A stretch of 64,000 nucleotides of DNA from Rivularia sp. PCC 7116 (GCF_000316665.1 NC_019678.1:310001-374000); one strand, 5' to 3'. Positions 37,434 through 47,443 are shown, numbered from the stretch's first letter. Numbers and translations are program-made. The notes: generated from the sequence alone by a model not told the origin.

Positions 37434-39167
37434 ATGACACAAGCACAGATGGAACCATCAGCCCATACGGCTGAGACTTCCCATAATCGTCAGAGAAAAT
37501 GGTGGGAGTATTTTACTTTCAATACCGACCATAAGGTAATTGGAATACAGTACCTAGTCACTACATTCATTTTTTACTGTATCGGTGGTGTAATGGCGGA
37601 TTTGGTTCGTACTGAACTGCGAACTCCCGCATCAGATTTTGTAAGTCCGGAACTTTACAACGGCTTGTTTACCCTGCACGCTACAATCATGATTTTTCTG
37701 TGGATTGTGCCAGCAGGTGCGGGTTTTGCCAATTATCTGATTCCCTTGATGATTGGGGCGGAAGATATGGCATTTCCGAAATTAAATGCCCTGGCTTTCT
37801 GGATTGTTCCTCCTTCTGGAGTATTGCTAATTACCAGTTTGGCTCTAGGGGATGCACCGGATGCGGGTTGGACTTCTTATCCTCCTCTGAGTTTAGTCAC
37901 CGGACAAGTTGGTGAGGCAATTTGGATTGCCAGTATTTTGCTGCTGGGTACCTCTTCGATTTTAGGTGCCATCAATTTCCTGGTAACTTTGTTGAAAATG
38001 CGCGCCCCTGGAATCGGTTTCCATCAACTACCTTTGTTTTGCTGGGCAATGATGGCTACCTCGGCGCTGGTTTTAATTTCAACCCCAGTACTTGCAGGCG
38101 CACTTATTCTACTTTCTTTTGACTTAATTGCCGGAACCGCATTCTTCAATCCATCTGGTGGTGGCGATCCCGTAGTTTACCAGCACATGTTCTGGTTCTA
38201 CTCCCACCCTGCGGTTTACATTATGATTTTGCCTTTCTTCGGGGTAATTTCGGAAGTGATTCCCACTCATTCGCGTAAACCTATTTTTGGTTATAAAGCA
38301 ATTGCCTATTCTTCTCTAGCAATTAGCTTTTTGGGTTTGATTGTTTGGGCGCACCATATGTTTACCAGCGGTATTCCTGGTTGGTTGCGGATGTTTTTCA
38401 TGATTACCACCATGGTTATTGCCGTACCTACTGGTATTAAAATATTTAGCTGGTTGGCAACAATGTGGGGTGGAAAAATCCGTCTCAACAGCGCGATGCT
38501 TTTTGCAATGGGCTTCTTAGGTATCTTTGTAATTGGCGGTATCAGTGGTGTCATGTTGGCTGCGGTGCCTTTTGATATCCACGTTCATGACACCTATTTT
38601 GTAGTTGCTCACTTGCATTACGTATTATTTGGCGGTTCGGTTTTGGGAATTTTCGCAGGTTACTACCACTGGTTCCCCAAAATTACCGGACGCATGGTTA
38701 ACGAAACCTTGGGTAGAATTCATTTTGCTCTAACAATCGTCGGTATGAACATGACTTTCTTACCCATGCATAAGTTGGGTTTGATGGGAATGAATCGTCG
38801 CATTGCTCAATACGACCCCAAATTTGCCAGCATCAACGAAATTTGTACCTACGGTTCCTATATCCTGGCAATATCCACAATTCCTTTCATCATCAACATT
38901 GTTTGGAGTTGGATGGCTGGGAAAAAAGCAAATAACAATCCTTGGGATTCCTTGACATTGGAGTGGATGACCACTTCACCACCAGCCATAGAGAACTTTG
39001 AGTCACATCCTTTCTTACTTGTGGGACCTTATGAATATGGAACCGAAAGAGCTAAGCAAGTTGTAGCTTTATCTCATACCGACAAACCCTTCACTAATGC
39101 CAAATCACCGGCACCAGCAAGCGGTGATGACGAATCTTATCCAGCGATCGCAGCAGAAGCGGGATAA
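37434..39167 (+). CDS. ctaD: Cytochrome c oxidase subunit I
   Basis: This 577-residue heme-copper oxidase catalytic subunit has twelve membrane helices. The low-spin heme His is His82 in TLHATIMIFLW. The CuB and cross-linked His-Tyr are in WFYSHPAVYIMILP (His258, Tyr262), and further CuB histidines are in WAHHMFTSG. The high-spin and low-spin heme ligands are in VHDTYFVVAHLHYVLFG. The Glu of the D-channel is lost from the SHPAVYI position, replaced by Val as Tyr-Ile, so family A1/A2 type should be checked. It reduces oxygen to water and pumps protons in thylakoid or cytoplasmic membrane. A C-terminal tail (~530-577) is soluble. It follows ctaC and precedes ctaE. Confidence 0.97.
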   Translation: MTQAQMEPSAHTAETSHNRQRKWWEYFTFNTDHKVIGIQYLVTTFIFYCIGGVMADLVRTELRTPASDFVSPELYNGLFTLHATIMIFLWIVPAGAGFANYLIPLMIGAEDMAFPKLNALAFWIVPPSGVLLITSLALGDAPDAGWTSYPPLSLVTGQVGEAIWIASILLLGTSSILGAINFLVTLLKMRAPGIGFHQLPLFCWAMMATSALVLISTPVLAGALILLSFDLIAGTAFFNPSGGGDPVVYQHMFWFYSHPAVYIMILPFFGVISEVIPTHSRKPIFGYKAIAYSSLAISFLGLIVWAHHMFTSGIPGWLRMFFMITTMVIAVPTGIKIFSWLATMWGGKIRLNSAMLFAMGFLGIFVIGGISGVMLAAVPFDIHVHDTYFVVAHLHYVLFGGSVLGIFAGYYHWFPKITGRMVNETLGRIHFALTIVGMNMTFLPMHKLGLMGMNRRIAQYDPKFASINEICTYGSYILAISTIPFIINIVWSWMAGKKANNNPWDSLTLEWMTTSPPAIENFESHPFLLVGPYEYGTERAKQVVALSHTDKPFTNAKSPAPASGDDESYPAIAAEAG

Positions 39168-39180
39168 ACGTACAAAAACC

Positions 39181-39219
39181 TCACCCCTTCCCCTCTCTCT
39201 TTATTAAGGAGAGGGGTGA
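39181..39219. repeat. Palindromic spacer repeat between ctaD and ctaE
   Basis: CCCCTCTC (39190-39197) and GAGAGGGG (39209-39216) form a strong hairpin, with an alternative pairing of TCACCCC with GGGGTGA. It lies 13-51 bp after the ctaD stop. It resembles the CTCACCCC...GAGAGGGG palindromes common between cyanobacterial genes. It may attenuate transcription into ctaE, since only a weak T run follows. Confidence 0.65.
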
Positions 39220-39270
39220 AAGAATAAGAGTAAGTCTCCAAAAGAAATTATTCATACCCAATTAAAATTC

Positions 39271-39894
39271 ATGCAAAGTCAAGCAATCGATCCAGCAAAA
39301 ACAGAACAAAATCACCATCATGCAGCAGCTGTAGAATCGCAACATGCAGAACATCCAGACCATCGTCTGTTTGGATTAGTTGTATTTCTAATCGCTGAAG
39401 GAATGATTTTCTTGGGTATGTTCGGTGCATACTTTGCTTTCCGTTCTACCTTAGCTGAATGGCCACCTGCTGGTACGCCAGAGTTAGAATTATTGCTCCC
39501 CGGTATCAACACAATAATTCTAATTTCTAGTAGTTTTGTAATTCATAATGCCGATACCGCCATCAAAAAGAACAACGTGCGGGGAATGCAAATGTGGTTT
39601 GCGATCACCGCTATTATGGGAATAATCTTTTTATGCGGTCAAATTTATGAATACAAGCATTTAGAATTTGGTTTAACAACCAATTTATTTGCTAGTGCGT
39701 TTTACGTGTTGACAGGTTTCCACGGATTACACGTTACCATCGGAGTTTTAGCGATATTGGCTGTATTGTGGCGTTCTCGCAAGCAAAACCATTACAGCGA
39801 CGAGCATCATTTTGGAATAGAAGCAGCGGAATTATACTGGCACTTTGTTGATGTGATTTGGATTGTGCTTTTCGGAATTCTGTATCTACTTTAA
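39271..39894 (+). CDS. ctaE: Cytochrome c oxidase subunit III
   Basis: This 207-residue COX3-family subunit is the short bacterial form with five membrane helices. Typical segments are GLVVFLIAEGMIFLGMFGAY, STLAEWPPAGTPEL, FYVLTGFHGLHVTIGVLAI and the C-terminal EAAELYWHFVDVIWIVLFGI. It stabilises subunit I and may guide proton uptake. The N terminus is His-rich (HHHAAAVESQHAEH). It completes the ctaCDE operon and is followed after ~30 bp by a strong terminator. Confidence 0.96.
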   Translation: MQSQAIDPAKTEQNHHHAAAVESQHAEHPDHRLFGLVVFLIAEGMIFLGMFGAYFAFRSTLAEWPPAGTPELELLLPGINTIILISSSFVIHNADTAIKKNNVRGMQMWFAITAIMGIIFLCGQIYEYKHLEFGLTTNLFASAFYVLTGFHGLHVTIGVLAILAVLWRSRKQNHYSDEHHFGIEAAELYWHFVDVIWIVLFGILYLL

Positions 39895-39923
39895 GTTTTT
39901 TCGTAATTCAAATATTTGATTTT

Positions 39924-39950
39924 CAAACCCCCAACTTGGGGGTTTTATTT
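39924..39950 (+). terminator. Rho-independent terminator of the cytochrome oxidase operon
   Basis: AAACCCCCAA and TTGGGGGTTTT form a tight stem with a one-base centre, followed by ATTTTTTATTTT. It lies 30 bp after ctaE, ends the ctaCDE operon, and could also act on the converging gene at 40022. Confidence 0.88.
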
Positions 39951-40021
39951 TTTATTTTGGCAGTTTTCGTTTGGGTAAAAGCTGGGTTCATAGAAAAACC
40001 CAAGATATATAAATGCATAAA

Positions 40022-40558
40022 TTAGCAGAAAATTGTTTGAATCTTACTAATCTCAAACCAAGTACGATCGCTGACAATTCCGTCAGCGACTAAACCAGCA
40101 TTTTTCTGCAAATTTTTGATGGCTGATTCTGTTTGCAAACCAAAAATTCCATCAACTGTACTAGCATGGTTACCCATTGTAAGTTCACTACTATAATAAC
40201 CACCAGTAAATAGGCGATCTTGCATTTGTTTGACTAATACTCCGGTGCTACCTTTTTTCAATATAGGCATATCAACAGGTGCCCCCTTGTAAAGTGCTTG
40301 CCATGTTTTATTACCAACAATGCCATCTTGCACTAAAAACATTTTGCCTTGAAACAGTTTTACTGCATCTTCAGTTTTAGAGCCAAATACACCATCAATT
40401 GCCTCAGCCTCAGTAGGGTAAGCGCAAGCTCCATTATTATCAATGTATACATACATACCGTAGTGTAAAAGTAGCTTTTGCAATTCTTTTACTGCTTCAC
40501 CTGTAGAACCTTTCTTAAGTACTGGCTTACTGATTCTATTGCTTGTAGTAGTTGTCAT
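40022..40558 (-). CDS. Peptidoglycan-binding domain protein (two PGBD repeats)
   Basis: This 178-residue protein consists of two peptidoglycan-binding-1 domains. The first (~14-85) has LKKGSTGEAVKELQKLL, then AIDGVFGSKTEDAVKLFQ and DGIVGNKTWQALY. The second (~95-172) has LKKGSTGVLVKQMQDRL, VDGIFGLQTESAIKNLQ and DGIVSDRTWFEI. There is no signal peptide and no catalytic domain. It may be exported by another route or bind cell-wall fragments in the cell; the function beyond binding is open. The start is well supported by AGGAG eight to nine bases upstream. It converges with ctaE. Confidence 0.88.
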   Translation of the reverse strand: MTTTTSNRISKPVLKKGSTGEAVKELQKLLLHYGMYVYIDNNGACAYPTEAEAIDGVFGSKTEDAVKLFQGKMFLVQDGIVGNKTWQALYKGAPVDMPILKKGSTGVLVKQMQDRLFTGGYYSSELTMGNHASTVDGIFGLQTESAIKNLQKNAGLVADGIVSDRTWFEISKIQTIFC

Positions 40559-40853
40559 AATCTTGACTCCTTAATTTGTTTACTAACCAATTCATCAAGA
40601 AGGAAGCATAGGACTCCGGGAAGATGATGGTACCCAACAGGGTACTGTTTTCTACTAATAATAATTTAATGATTTAAAATTTTGAGCAAAAGGTGCGTCA
40701 AGAATGTACGCGCAAAATTTATGCCTGTACTCAAAAACGCTCCATATTATTGCTATTTGTTGTTAAGCTTTATTATTTTTAGTTTCAAAAACTTCCTTAA
40801 ATACATTTTGCAGTCTTAAAATTTTATAGGCGCAAGATTATCTGAATATATAT

Positions 40854-41183
40854 ATGCCTCTTAAAATTATTCAAAACTTTGATAGTAGTTTTACTTTAGA
40901 ACCACAGGCAAAAGCAACTTTATTTGAACTGTTAACAAACGAAAGTTTTCTCAAAAATATTTCTCAACAGTCAAAATGCGAACAAGTAGAATTTACAGAA
41001 TTATTATTTCAACCGGTTCCTTATAGCAGCACTACACCCAAAGGAATGCCAGCGGAATTTGAGAAGTACCACGAATCAGAACAGCACGCGATTATAAACG
41101 TACCACCAAATTTCATGTTTAAAGCTAAGATTTTTAAACCCAGTCGGCTATGTGCAATTTATAAAAAAATTGATATTTGTTAA
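40854..41183 (+). CDS. Hypothetical protein, 109 aa
   Basis: I recognise no family. The protein is soluble and of mixed composition, with a Phe-rich N-terminal part (LKIIQNFDSSFTLEPQAKA), a helical middle (TLFELLTNESFLKNISQQ) and a C-terminal part with two Cys (SRLCAIYKKIDIC). There is no signal peptide. It precedes the GIY-YIG protein gene by 146 bp, the gap being filled with heptamer repeats, so co-transcription is possible. Codon use and the ATG start look normal, but expression is unproven. Confidence 0.6.
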   Translation: MPLKIIQNFDSSFTLEPQAKATLFELLTNESFLKNISQQSKCEQVEFTELLFQPVPYSSTTPKGMPAEFEKYHESEQHAIINVPPNFMFKAKIFKPSRLCAIYKKIDIC

Positions 41184-41325
41184 TTGTTAGTTGTTAGTTG
41201 TTAATTGCTAGCGTCAAATAATTAATACTAATTGATAATTGTTAACTAACGATCCACACCCAACCAGTGAACAACTGATAACTGTTCACTGTTCACTGTT
41301 CACTGTTCACTGTTAATTGTTCACT
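41184..41325. repeat. Heptamer tandem arrays (TTAGTTG and TTCACTG types)
   Basis: After the stop of the hypothetical gene come TTAGTTG/TTAATTG-type heptamers (41184-41212). A perfect TGTTCAC array of four units follows (about 41283-41312) plus a degenerate copy, ending four bases before the ATG of the next gene. No Shine-Dalgarno motif is visible between array and start. An array of the same unit recurs at 55571-55605. Confidence 0.85.
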
Positions 41326-41329
41326 GAAA

Positions 41330-41878
41330 ATGACTACACAAGCAAATATTCCTGAATTAACAAGTTTAGATTTTATTCCTTACATTGATGAAGATGGTAA
41401 TTTACCCGAACAGTATCAAGGCAAAATAGGAGTATATGCAATTTTTGATCGAGAAAAGACTCTGCAATTTGTTGGTTATTCACGCGATGTTTTTCTCAGC
41501 CTCAGACAGCATTTAGTACGTCAACCTGAATCATGTTATTGGGTAAAAGTAGAAACTATTGAACGTCCTAGCCGTAAAATCTTAGAAGAAATAGAACAAG
41601 CTTGGATTGCGGAAAATGCTAGCTTACCTATAGGGAATGGAGAAAATAAAGACAAATGGATTTCTCCGATTAATGCTAAAGCCTTAATAACTCCTGAAGA
41701 ACAAGCAAATTATGATAATCCCATTCATGATGAAATGGCGAAAATCAAAATTATTAAAAATATAGCGCGCAGAGTTGAAGCAGACATTCTCAAACAGCTT
41801 GAAGCACGCGGTTTACAAATGCAGATCAGATTTAATCCGAAGTTGAAGGAAGAAGGTTTATTGGATTTGAAATCTTAG
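41330..41878 (+). CDS. GIY-YIG nuclease superfamily protein
   Basis: This 182-residue protein has a GIY-YIG-like domain in its first ~100 residues: GKIGVYAIFDREKTLQFVGYSRDV, with Gly-Val-Tyr replacing GIY and Phe-Val-Gly replacing YIG. A helix with Arg (SLRQHLVRQ) and Glu in LEEIEQAWIAEN follow. The C-terminal part is helical and charged (ARRVEADILKQLEARG). Many proteins of this type in cyanobacteria are of unknown role; nuclease activity is possible but the catalytic motif is degenerate. A heptamer array abuts the start codon, so normal ribosome-binding signals are missing. Confidence 0.7.
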   Translation: MTTQANIPELTSLDFIPYIDEDGNLPEQYQGKIGVYAIFDREKTLQFVGYSRDVFLSLRQHLVRQPESCYWVKVETIERPSRKILEEIEQAWIAENASLPIGNGENKDKWISPINAKALITPEEQANYDNPIHDEMAKIKIIKNIARRVEADILKQLEARGLQMQIRFNPKLKEEGLLDLKS

Positions 41879-42058
41879 AAATTTATCTTTGGGCTGTAAT
41901 ACGCCTGGTAGAACATCTTTCCTGGAATAAGTAGATGTAGAGACGGGATATATCTCGTTTCTACAATTTTGGTATTGTATACTAATTTTTGAAATATTAA
42001 GTTATAACTAAAAATCGTAAAGAAAATTTCTTTAAGTTTTTATCAGAACTATATAATC

Positions 42059-42496
42059 ATGAATCAAAATATTTCTTCGCTAGCTCACAAAATTATAGGT
42101 GTAGCTGTAATTTGGAATGATAAAGAGCAAATATTAATAGATCGTCGTCGTCAAGAAGGAGCGATGGGGGGTTTGTGGGAGTTTCCTGGTGGCAAAATAG
42201 AACCGGGTGAAACTGTTGAACAATGCATTAAACGAGAAATTGATGAGGAATTAGCAATAGATATTGAAGTCGGAGAGCATCTTATAACTATTGACTATAC
42301 TTATACAGATTTACGAGTTACCCTCAACGTACATGAATGCAGCCATATTAAAGGCATTCCACAAGCATTGGAATGTGATGAAATCCGATGGGTAAGCTTA
42401 GAAGAATTGGAAAAATTTGATTTTCCTGCTGCCAATTTTCAAATTATTACAGCCTTACAGCAGAAAGTAGCTAACCGCAAACAGTTAATTAGATAA
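42059..42496 (+). CDS. mutT: 8-oxo-dGTP diphosphatase (MutT, NUDIX)
   Basis: This 145-residue NUDIX hydrolase has the full box at about residues 44-66: GGKIEPGETVEQCIKRE followed by IDEELAI (GX5EX7REUXEEXGU type). IIGVAVIWNDKEQILIDRR and MGGLWEFPGG before it match the MutT branch that hydrolyses 8-oxo-dGTP and prevents AT-to-CG transversions. Length and ATG start are normal. It converges with sasA, with a 30-bp gap. The upstream spacer of 180 bp has no evident hairpin. Confidence 0.92.
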   Translation: MNQNISSLAHKIIGVAVIWNDKEQILIDRRRQEGAMGGLWEFPGGKIEPGETVEQCIKREIDEELAIDIEVGEHLITIDYTYTDLRVTLNVHECSHIKGIPQALECDEIRWVSLEELEKFDFPAANFQIITALQQKVANRKQLIR

Positions 42497-42526
42497 AATA
42501 TAGAATTTTAACCGATAACTATCCTT

Positions 42527-43741
42527 TTAATTGGGATAAACAGGCAGTATAAAGTGGAACCAAGCCCCTCCTGTAGGTGCGCGATCTACCCAAATTTGAC
42601 CGTAGTGGGCTTGAACAATTTTTTGACACAAGCTTAAGCCTATACCGTAGCCATCTTTAGCTTCATCCCTTTCGAGACGGAAGCGATTTTCAAAAATGCG
42701 ATCGCGGTTTTCTTGGGGAATACCTGGGCCGCTATCACCGATGCTAAATTGGACTTTTTGACTGGTACGATGCAAACCGGCAATAGTAACAGTACCTTCG
42801 GGGGGAGTGTACTTGATAGCATTATCTAGAAGGTTAATCACCACTTGCCGTATGCGTTCGGGATCGGCGTAAACGTAGGGTAAGTCTTGAGGAATATCTT
42901 TTATTATTTCTAAAGATTTTGCTTTATATGATTCGCGCAATTCTTCGAGTACTTCTAAACAAATATCGCCTAATACTATCTTTTGAGGCGATATCGGAAT
43001 TTTTGTATCCTTGCCACGTCCTACCTGCAACAAATCGGTAATCATTTTTTCAATTACCTTGGTTTGGGTGCGGGCATGATTGAGCATATGAGCCGTTAAT
43101 GCTGGCGTTAATCGCCTAAATTCACCCGTTTCGCTATTGTAATTAGATTTTAAGGTATCTATGGCGATAATTGTTGCTGTCAGGGGGTTGCGGAGGTCAT
43201 GAGCCAACATACCGATGACACGATCTTTAAATTGCAATTGTTCTTGCAGCTGCTGTTTTTCTTGTTTTAAACGAAAAACTTCATCAGAAAGCTCGATGAT
43301 TTCTGCGGAAATTGCCAGAGAATTAGTCGGAATTTCAGATTTTTTGATGTACCCATCAGGGTCATTTTCTACAGCTTGTTGGAATTCTTGCTGTAGCTGT
43401 AAGTAAGATTCTACGCTGGTTTGCCATCTAGACCACCAAGTTTTTAATTGAGAAACTATGTTGCTACCGGCTAAAACTTGTCGGGGTTCTGGATGAATCT
43501 TAATTAGTGCTGGTGTTGCTACGAGTTTAAAATGCTCTGCTAAATGGGGTTGTTTTCCTACATCAATAATCTGGAGTTCAAAATCATATTCAAGCTGCAA
43601 TTGTTGGAGATAAGAGCGGATTTGCTGTATTTGTAGTCGGGACTTGGGACGTTCATCCACGAACAATAGTAGCTGTAAAGGAGCTTCTGAATTAATAAGT
43701 TGTTGTCCCTGAGAAGCTTGCATCAAATATTGTTTCAACAC
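42527..43741 (-). CDS. sasA: Circadian clock output histidine kinase SasA
   Basis: This 404-residue kinase has an N-terminal KaiB-like thioredoxin-fold sensor domain (~20-105: [20 protein letters not shown] and [19 protein letters not shown]) and a coiled coil. The HisKA domain has phospho-acceptor His181 in [13 protein letters not shown], and the ATPase has [17 protein letters not shown] and GYGIGLSLC. SasA is stimulated by KaiC and phosphorylates RpaA, passing clock time to gene expression. The start is ambiguous: GTG at 43741 or ATG at 43723. kai genes are not in the window. It is divergent from the exported hypothetical protein and converges with mutT. Confidence 0.95.
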   Translation of the reverse strand: MLKQYLMQASQGQQLINSEAPLQLLLFVDERPKSRLQIQQIRSYLQQLQLEYDFELQIIDVGKQPHLAEHFKLVATPALIKIHPEPRQVLAGSNIVSQLKTWWSRWQTSVESYLQLQQEFQQAVENDPDGYIKKSEIPTNSLAISAEIIELSDEVFRLKQEKQQLQEQLQFKDRVIGMLAHDLRNPLTATIIAIDTLKSNYNSETGEFRRLTPALTAHMLNHARTQTKVIEKMITDLLQVGRGKDTKIPISPQKIVLGDICLEVLEELRESYKAKSLEIIKDIPQDLPYVYADPERIRQVVINLLDNAIKYTPPEGTVTIAGLHRTSQKVQFSIGDSGPGIPQENRDRIFENRFRLERDEAKDGYGIGLSLCQKIVQAHYGQIWVDRAPTGGAWFHFILPVYPN

Positions 43742-43861
43742 TGGTCACAAACCGTTATAACTTTCGCTCTCAAGTAGCATGGACTGACGGATGCGCTTAA
43801 AATAGTCGTTTTAACTTCTATTTTAGTTTTTTACGTTTGAATTTTTCATTGGACTTTAAAA

Positions 43862-45376
43862 ATGAGATATACCTTTTTGAGTTTTTTGCTTCCTTTTTGT
43901 TTGCTAGCTAGCTTGGAAAGCGCTTTTGCTGCCGATACTCAGTTAGAATCTTCAGATCGTAAACAAAAATCCAGTCAACTTAAAAGCTTTGATGTTGTTT
44001 CGAGAAATTTAGTTGCTCAACAAGTAAATTTAATTGCTCGTATACAACAAGCTTTGTCGGAACCAGATTCCAACAGAATGCGAGCTGTAGGAGGACAATT
44101 AATTACTCATACTGTTGTAGTAGAAAGTTTTCTTAAGCGGCAATATTCTCACCCGCAAGCTTTATGCGGTCAAAATCAAGCTCAAAATACTTCTGTTGAT
44201 TCTATTCCTCCTTTCAATCCATCAAATTTAAAAATTTACTGCTCTTTATATAATTCGACTCAAGAATTATCGAAATTGACTCCAATACTCGATAGACTTT
44301 TATCTCGACGAGGTGAATTAGCAATAGTTCGAGAATTACCATTAGTTAGCGGAGAAAAACAGTCGGATTTAGTTCTTCCCATGTCTCCCGTAAGTCGTCC
44401 AAATTTATATAAACGAGCAATTCCTTACGCAATTTTAGAACCCGCAGTAGAACAAAGTCCTTCATTGTTTATTGGTAAGAGAAAAAAAAGCGCGATCGCT
44501 AACTATACTCCACCCGTTCAACCAGCAATTAAACCACCATCCGCAGCATTAACGACTTTAGAAAATGCCGAAAAGTTCTTATCAAAAGCAATATCTGTAT
44601 TTCCTTCTACAAATCAATTTCAAAATCCTCACAAAGTCAGAGCAGAATTAGACCATTTAAGTTACGACGTTGACCTCCTTCAAAAGCAAACTTATAAAAA
44701 ACTCCTATCAATGCCCAATACCGGAATTTTTCGCGTATTGCCGCATCAAGCGTATCTTCGTCCCTTGAATACTGTTAAAAATCGCTCCCAAAAAGATATT
44801 CTCGGTCGCTATCCTTTTCCAGTTTTGGCTAAACCCGAGGGTAACTTTAAGCCTAATTTACCACTTCAGATAGTAAAAGAAAAGTTTCAGCTACTGTCTC
44901 AAGGAGTAGATTACGGTTTTATCGCTGATGTCGGGCAGATTTCTTTAGAAAAGTTAGATGCGAGTTTAGAAGCTATTGATGCCGATAAAAGAGATTTATT
45001 TATTAATTATCAACCTCCAAAAAAACTAGACGCACTACTTGTAGAAAAGCGAAAAATTACTACCGGTAAACAGAAAATAACAGTAGATAATCAATTCGCT
45101 TTTAATCAAGTCGATGCAAAATTAAATCACACTTACTTAGTGCGTAATTTACAGTTCCAGTTACCAGAAATTATCACAAATAATCAAGTAGTTTCCAAAA
45201 AACAACGTCGCTATATAGAGCAATTACTACAAATGCCAAGCAGTGATGTAATTGTGGCTTTTAAACCCGTGCGTCGTCATTCAGATGGCAGCTATACCAT
45301 TCTCTGGCGAGTATTGCAGCAATTCAAAGATCCAAAAATTGAAGATTTGGAAGATTATCTCAAGTATCAAAAATAA
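43862..45376 (+). CDS. Exported hypothetical protein, 504 aa
   Basis: I recognise no family. A clear Sec signal peptide (FLSFLLPFCLLASLESAFA, cleavage near residue 24 before ADTQ) makes it periplasmic or outer-membrane associated. The mature part has a predicted helical region around NLVAQQVNLIARIQQALSE, two Cys (AL-C-G and Y-C-S, about 40 residues apart) that could form a disulfide, and many Pro-rich linkers. The sequence is rich in Lys, Gln and Leu, with no repeats. It starts 120 bp from sasA in the opposite direction and is followed by a Ser/Thr kinase gene 160-190 bp later. Any link to either neighbour is unknown. Confidence 0.7.
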   Translation: MRYTFLSFLLPFCLLASLESAFAADTQLESSDRKQKSSQLKSFDVVSRNLVAQQVNLIARIQQALSEPDSNRMRAVGGQLITHTVVVESFLKRQYSHPQALCGQNQAQNTSVDSIPPFNPSNLKIYCSLYNSTQELSKLTPILDRLLSRRGELAIVRELPLVSGEKQSDLVLPMSPVSRPNLYKRAIPYAILEPAVEQSPSLFIGKRKKSAIANYTPPVQPAIKPPSAALTTLENAEKFLSKAISVFPSTNQFQNPHKVRAELDHLSYDVDLLQKQTYKKLLSMPNTGIFRVLPHQAYLRPLNTVKNRSQKDILGRYPFPVLAKPEGNFKPNLPLQIVKEKFQLLSQGVDYGFIADVGQISLEKLDASLEAIDADKRDLFINYQPPKKLDALLVEKRKITTGKQKITVDNQFAFNQVDAKLNHTYLVRNLQFQLPEIITNNQVVSKKQRRYIEQLLQMPSSDVIVAFKPVRRHSDGSYTILWRVLQQFKDPKIEDLEDYLKYQK

Positions 45377-45566
45377 TTTTTTTTCTTTGCTAAATTATCG
45401 ATTGCGATTAAATCAGCCGGTTCTTTTAACAAAAATCGGCTTTCCAAATACTTTTAGCTTCTATCTACAGCAAAATCTTTGCTTGTTACCTGTTGAACCA
45501 TAACTATAGGCGAAATACTGATAACTTATATTACGATTGATACGCACTAATGACTCAATGATGTCC

Positions 45567-46991
45567 ATGCTCTTGAACAACCGCTATCAAATTATTCGCA
45601 CTTTAGGAAGTGGTGGCTTTGGTGATACATTCTTAGCTGAAGATACTCAAATGCCTTCTGGACGAAGTTGTGTAATCAAGCAACTCAAGCCCATTGAGAA
45701 TAATCCCCAGATTTATCAATTAGTACAAGAAAGGTTTGCGCGAGAAGCAGCAATTTTAGAGGAATTAGGTGGATTAAATCACCAAATTCCCACCTTATAT
45801 GCTTATTTTTGCTTGGATGAGAAGTTTTATTTGGTTCAAGAATGGATTGAAGGAAATACTTTAAGCGCAAAAATTCAACATCAAGGTTTATTTAATGAAA
45901 GCGATGTCAGAGAAATAGTTGCAAATATATTACTAGTTTTGCAATTCGTACATAGTAAGCGGATTATTCACCGCGACATCAAGCCAGATAATATTATTTT
46001 GCGGCAGAGCGACGGTAAGCCAGTACTGATAGATTTTGGTGCAGTGCGGGAAACAATGGCAACAGTAGTTAATTCTCAAGGTAGTCTGACTCGTTCAATT
46101 GTAATTGGTACCCCTGGGTATATGCCCAGCGAACAAGCTGCTGGTAGAGCTATTTATTCAAGTGATTTATACAGTTTGGGGTTAACTATGGTTTACCTAC
46201 TGTCTGGAAAATCACCCCAACAATTAGAGACTAATTCACTGACTGGAGAAATTACTTGGGAATCTGAAGTTGGAAATATTAGCCCTGCGTTGAAAACAAT
46301 CATAAATAAGGCTATTGCCTACCATCCACGGGAACGTTATTCTAGTGCTTTAGAAATGCTGGAGGATTTGCGACAATTAACCACTCATATTTCACCTACT
46401 ATACCTTTTGATAATCAAGCAAATAATTCTTATCAATCAACAGTTATAGCTAATAAAGCAGTAGAAAATTTATCCGAGCCACAAGTTACAAAACATCAAA
46501 AAGATAAAACAAATAATAAATTAGGAATACTACCTCTCAGTGCGATTATTGGTAGCGTTGTTGGAATGTTTAGCATCGGCAGTTTTTGGTTATTAAGACC
46601 AAAAAATGTTATTTCCCAATCTCAAATTGAAGGCATGGCAACACCTCAATCTCAACCAACGGTGAAGCCCGCAATACTCGAACCTCAACCTTCTGTAAAA
46701 TATACAGCAAATGATTTTTCTTGGCTGTCTTCAAGAAGGGTAACAGATGCAGATTTGGATGGCATGAATGGTTATACTTTGGACTTAATGAGAAATTCTA
46801 TTTTTGCTCGTCATGGAAGACGTTTTAACAATCCTGGCTTGCAACAATATTTCGATAAGCAATCTTGGTATATCCCCAAGTATTCACCTCAAGACTTCCC
46901 TTCTAATTTACTATCGAATCTGGAAAGAATGAATGTAGAATCTATTGCAGAATATCAAGATAGAACAAATAAAAGATTTTTTGGGAAATGA
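45567..46991 (+). CDS. Membrane Ser/Thr protein kinase with YARHG sensor domain
   Basis: This protein has ~474 residues from this ATG; an earlier TTG at 45537 and ATGs at 45558 and 45561 are possible. I chose the ATG that aligns with the paralogue at 47488. The eukaryotic-type kinase domain has a Gly-rich loop LGSGGFGDTF, the ATP Lys in VIKQLK, HRDIKPDN and LIDFGAV, all intact. A single membrane helix (ILPLSAIIGSVVGMFSIGSF) follows. The outer part ends in a YARHG domain with FARHGRRFNNPGLQQYF, which in other proteins is extracellular and may bind wall glycans. It probably senses the envelope and phosphorylates cytoplasmic targets. Confidence 0.9.
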   Translation: MLLNNRYQIIRTLGSGGFGDTFLAEDTQMPSGRSCVIKQLKPIENNPQIYQLVQERFAREAAILEELGGLNHQIPTLYAYFCLDEKFYLVQEWIEGNTLSAKIQHQGLFNESDVREIVANILLVLQFVHSKRIIHRDIKPDNIILRQSDGKPVLIDFGAVRETMATVVNSQGSLTRSIVIGTPGYMPSEQAAGRAIYSSDLYSLGLTMVYLLSGKSPQQLETNSLTGEITWESEVGNISPALKTIINKAIAYHPRERYSSALEMLEDLRQLTTHISPTIPFDNQANNSYQSTVIANKAVENLSEPQVTKHQKDKTNNKLGILPLSAIIGSVVGMFSIGSFWLLRPKNVISQSQIEGMATPQSQPTVKPAILEPQPSVKYTANDFSWLSSRRVTDADLDGMNGYTLDLMRNSIFARHGRRFNNPGLQQYFDKQSWYIPKYSPQDFPSNLLSNLERMNVESIAEYQDRTNKRFFGK

Positions 46992-47443
46992 TTTATTTTT
47001 GTAATTGGGAATTGGGCATTAAATAATTAATCAAAACTTGTCATCAATAAGATTTACGCAATTATAAAAATTTATTTTAGGGTAGGAAAAAGACGATGAA
47101 GCCTAAATCCTCGCCACGAACTGATGATTACAAAAATTTAAGTGAATTACTGACTATATAAACTAGAACTATCATAGCTTTTTATTATCCATTACCCATT
47201 ACCAAACCTCTTTGGCTGATATTGTAGATTGGCCGTGATTTTTAAGACAACAAGATAACTAGTAGAACTTGATTACGCAATAGTTAACTTGTACTTAATA
47301 ATATTTTACTCTTCCTAGAATTACTGCTGTTGAAATAAATATACTAAGTAACAGAACATAAAGCTGGACTTATATTTAGGTTCCCATCGCATCATAAATG
47401 TTAACTGGACTAGCTGCTTAAACAAATTTTAGGAGTAAAATAT
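46992..47443. other. AT-rich spacer between the two kinase genes
   Basis: About 450 bp without a convincing gene. It contains short inverted segments but no recognised RNA or repeat, and it likely holds the promoter of the second kinase. A strong Shine-Dalgarno motif AGGAG is at 47431-47435. Confidence 0.4.
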
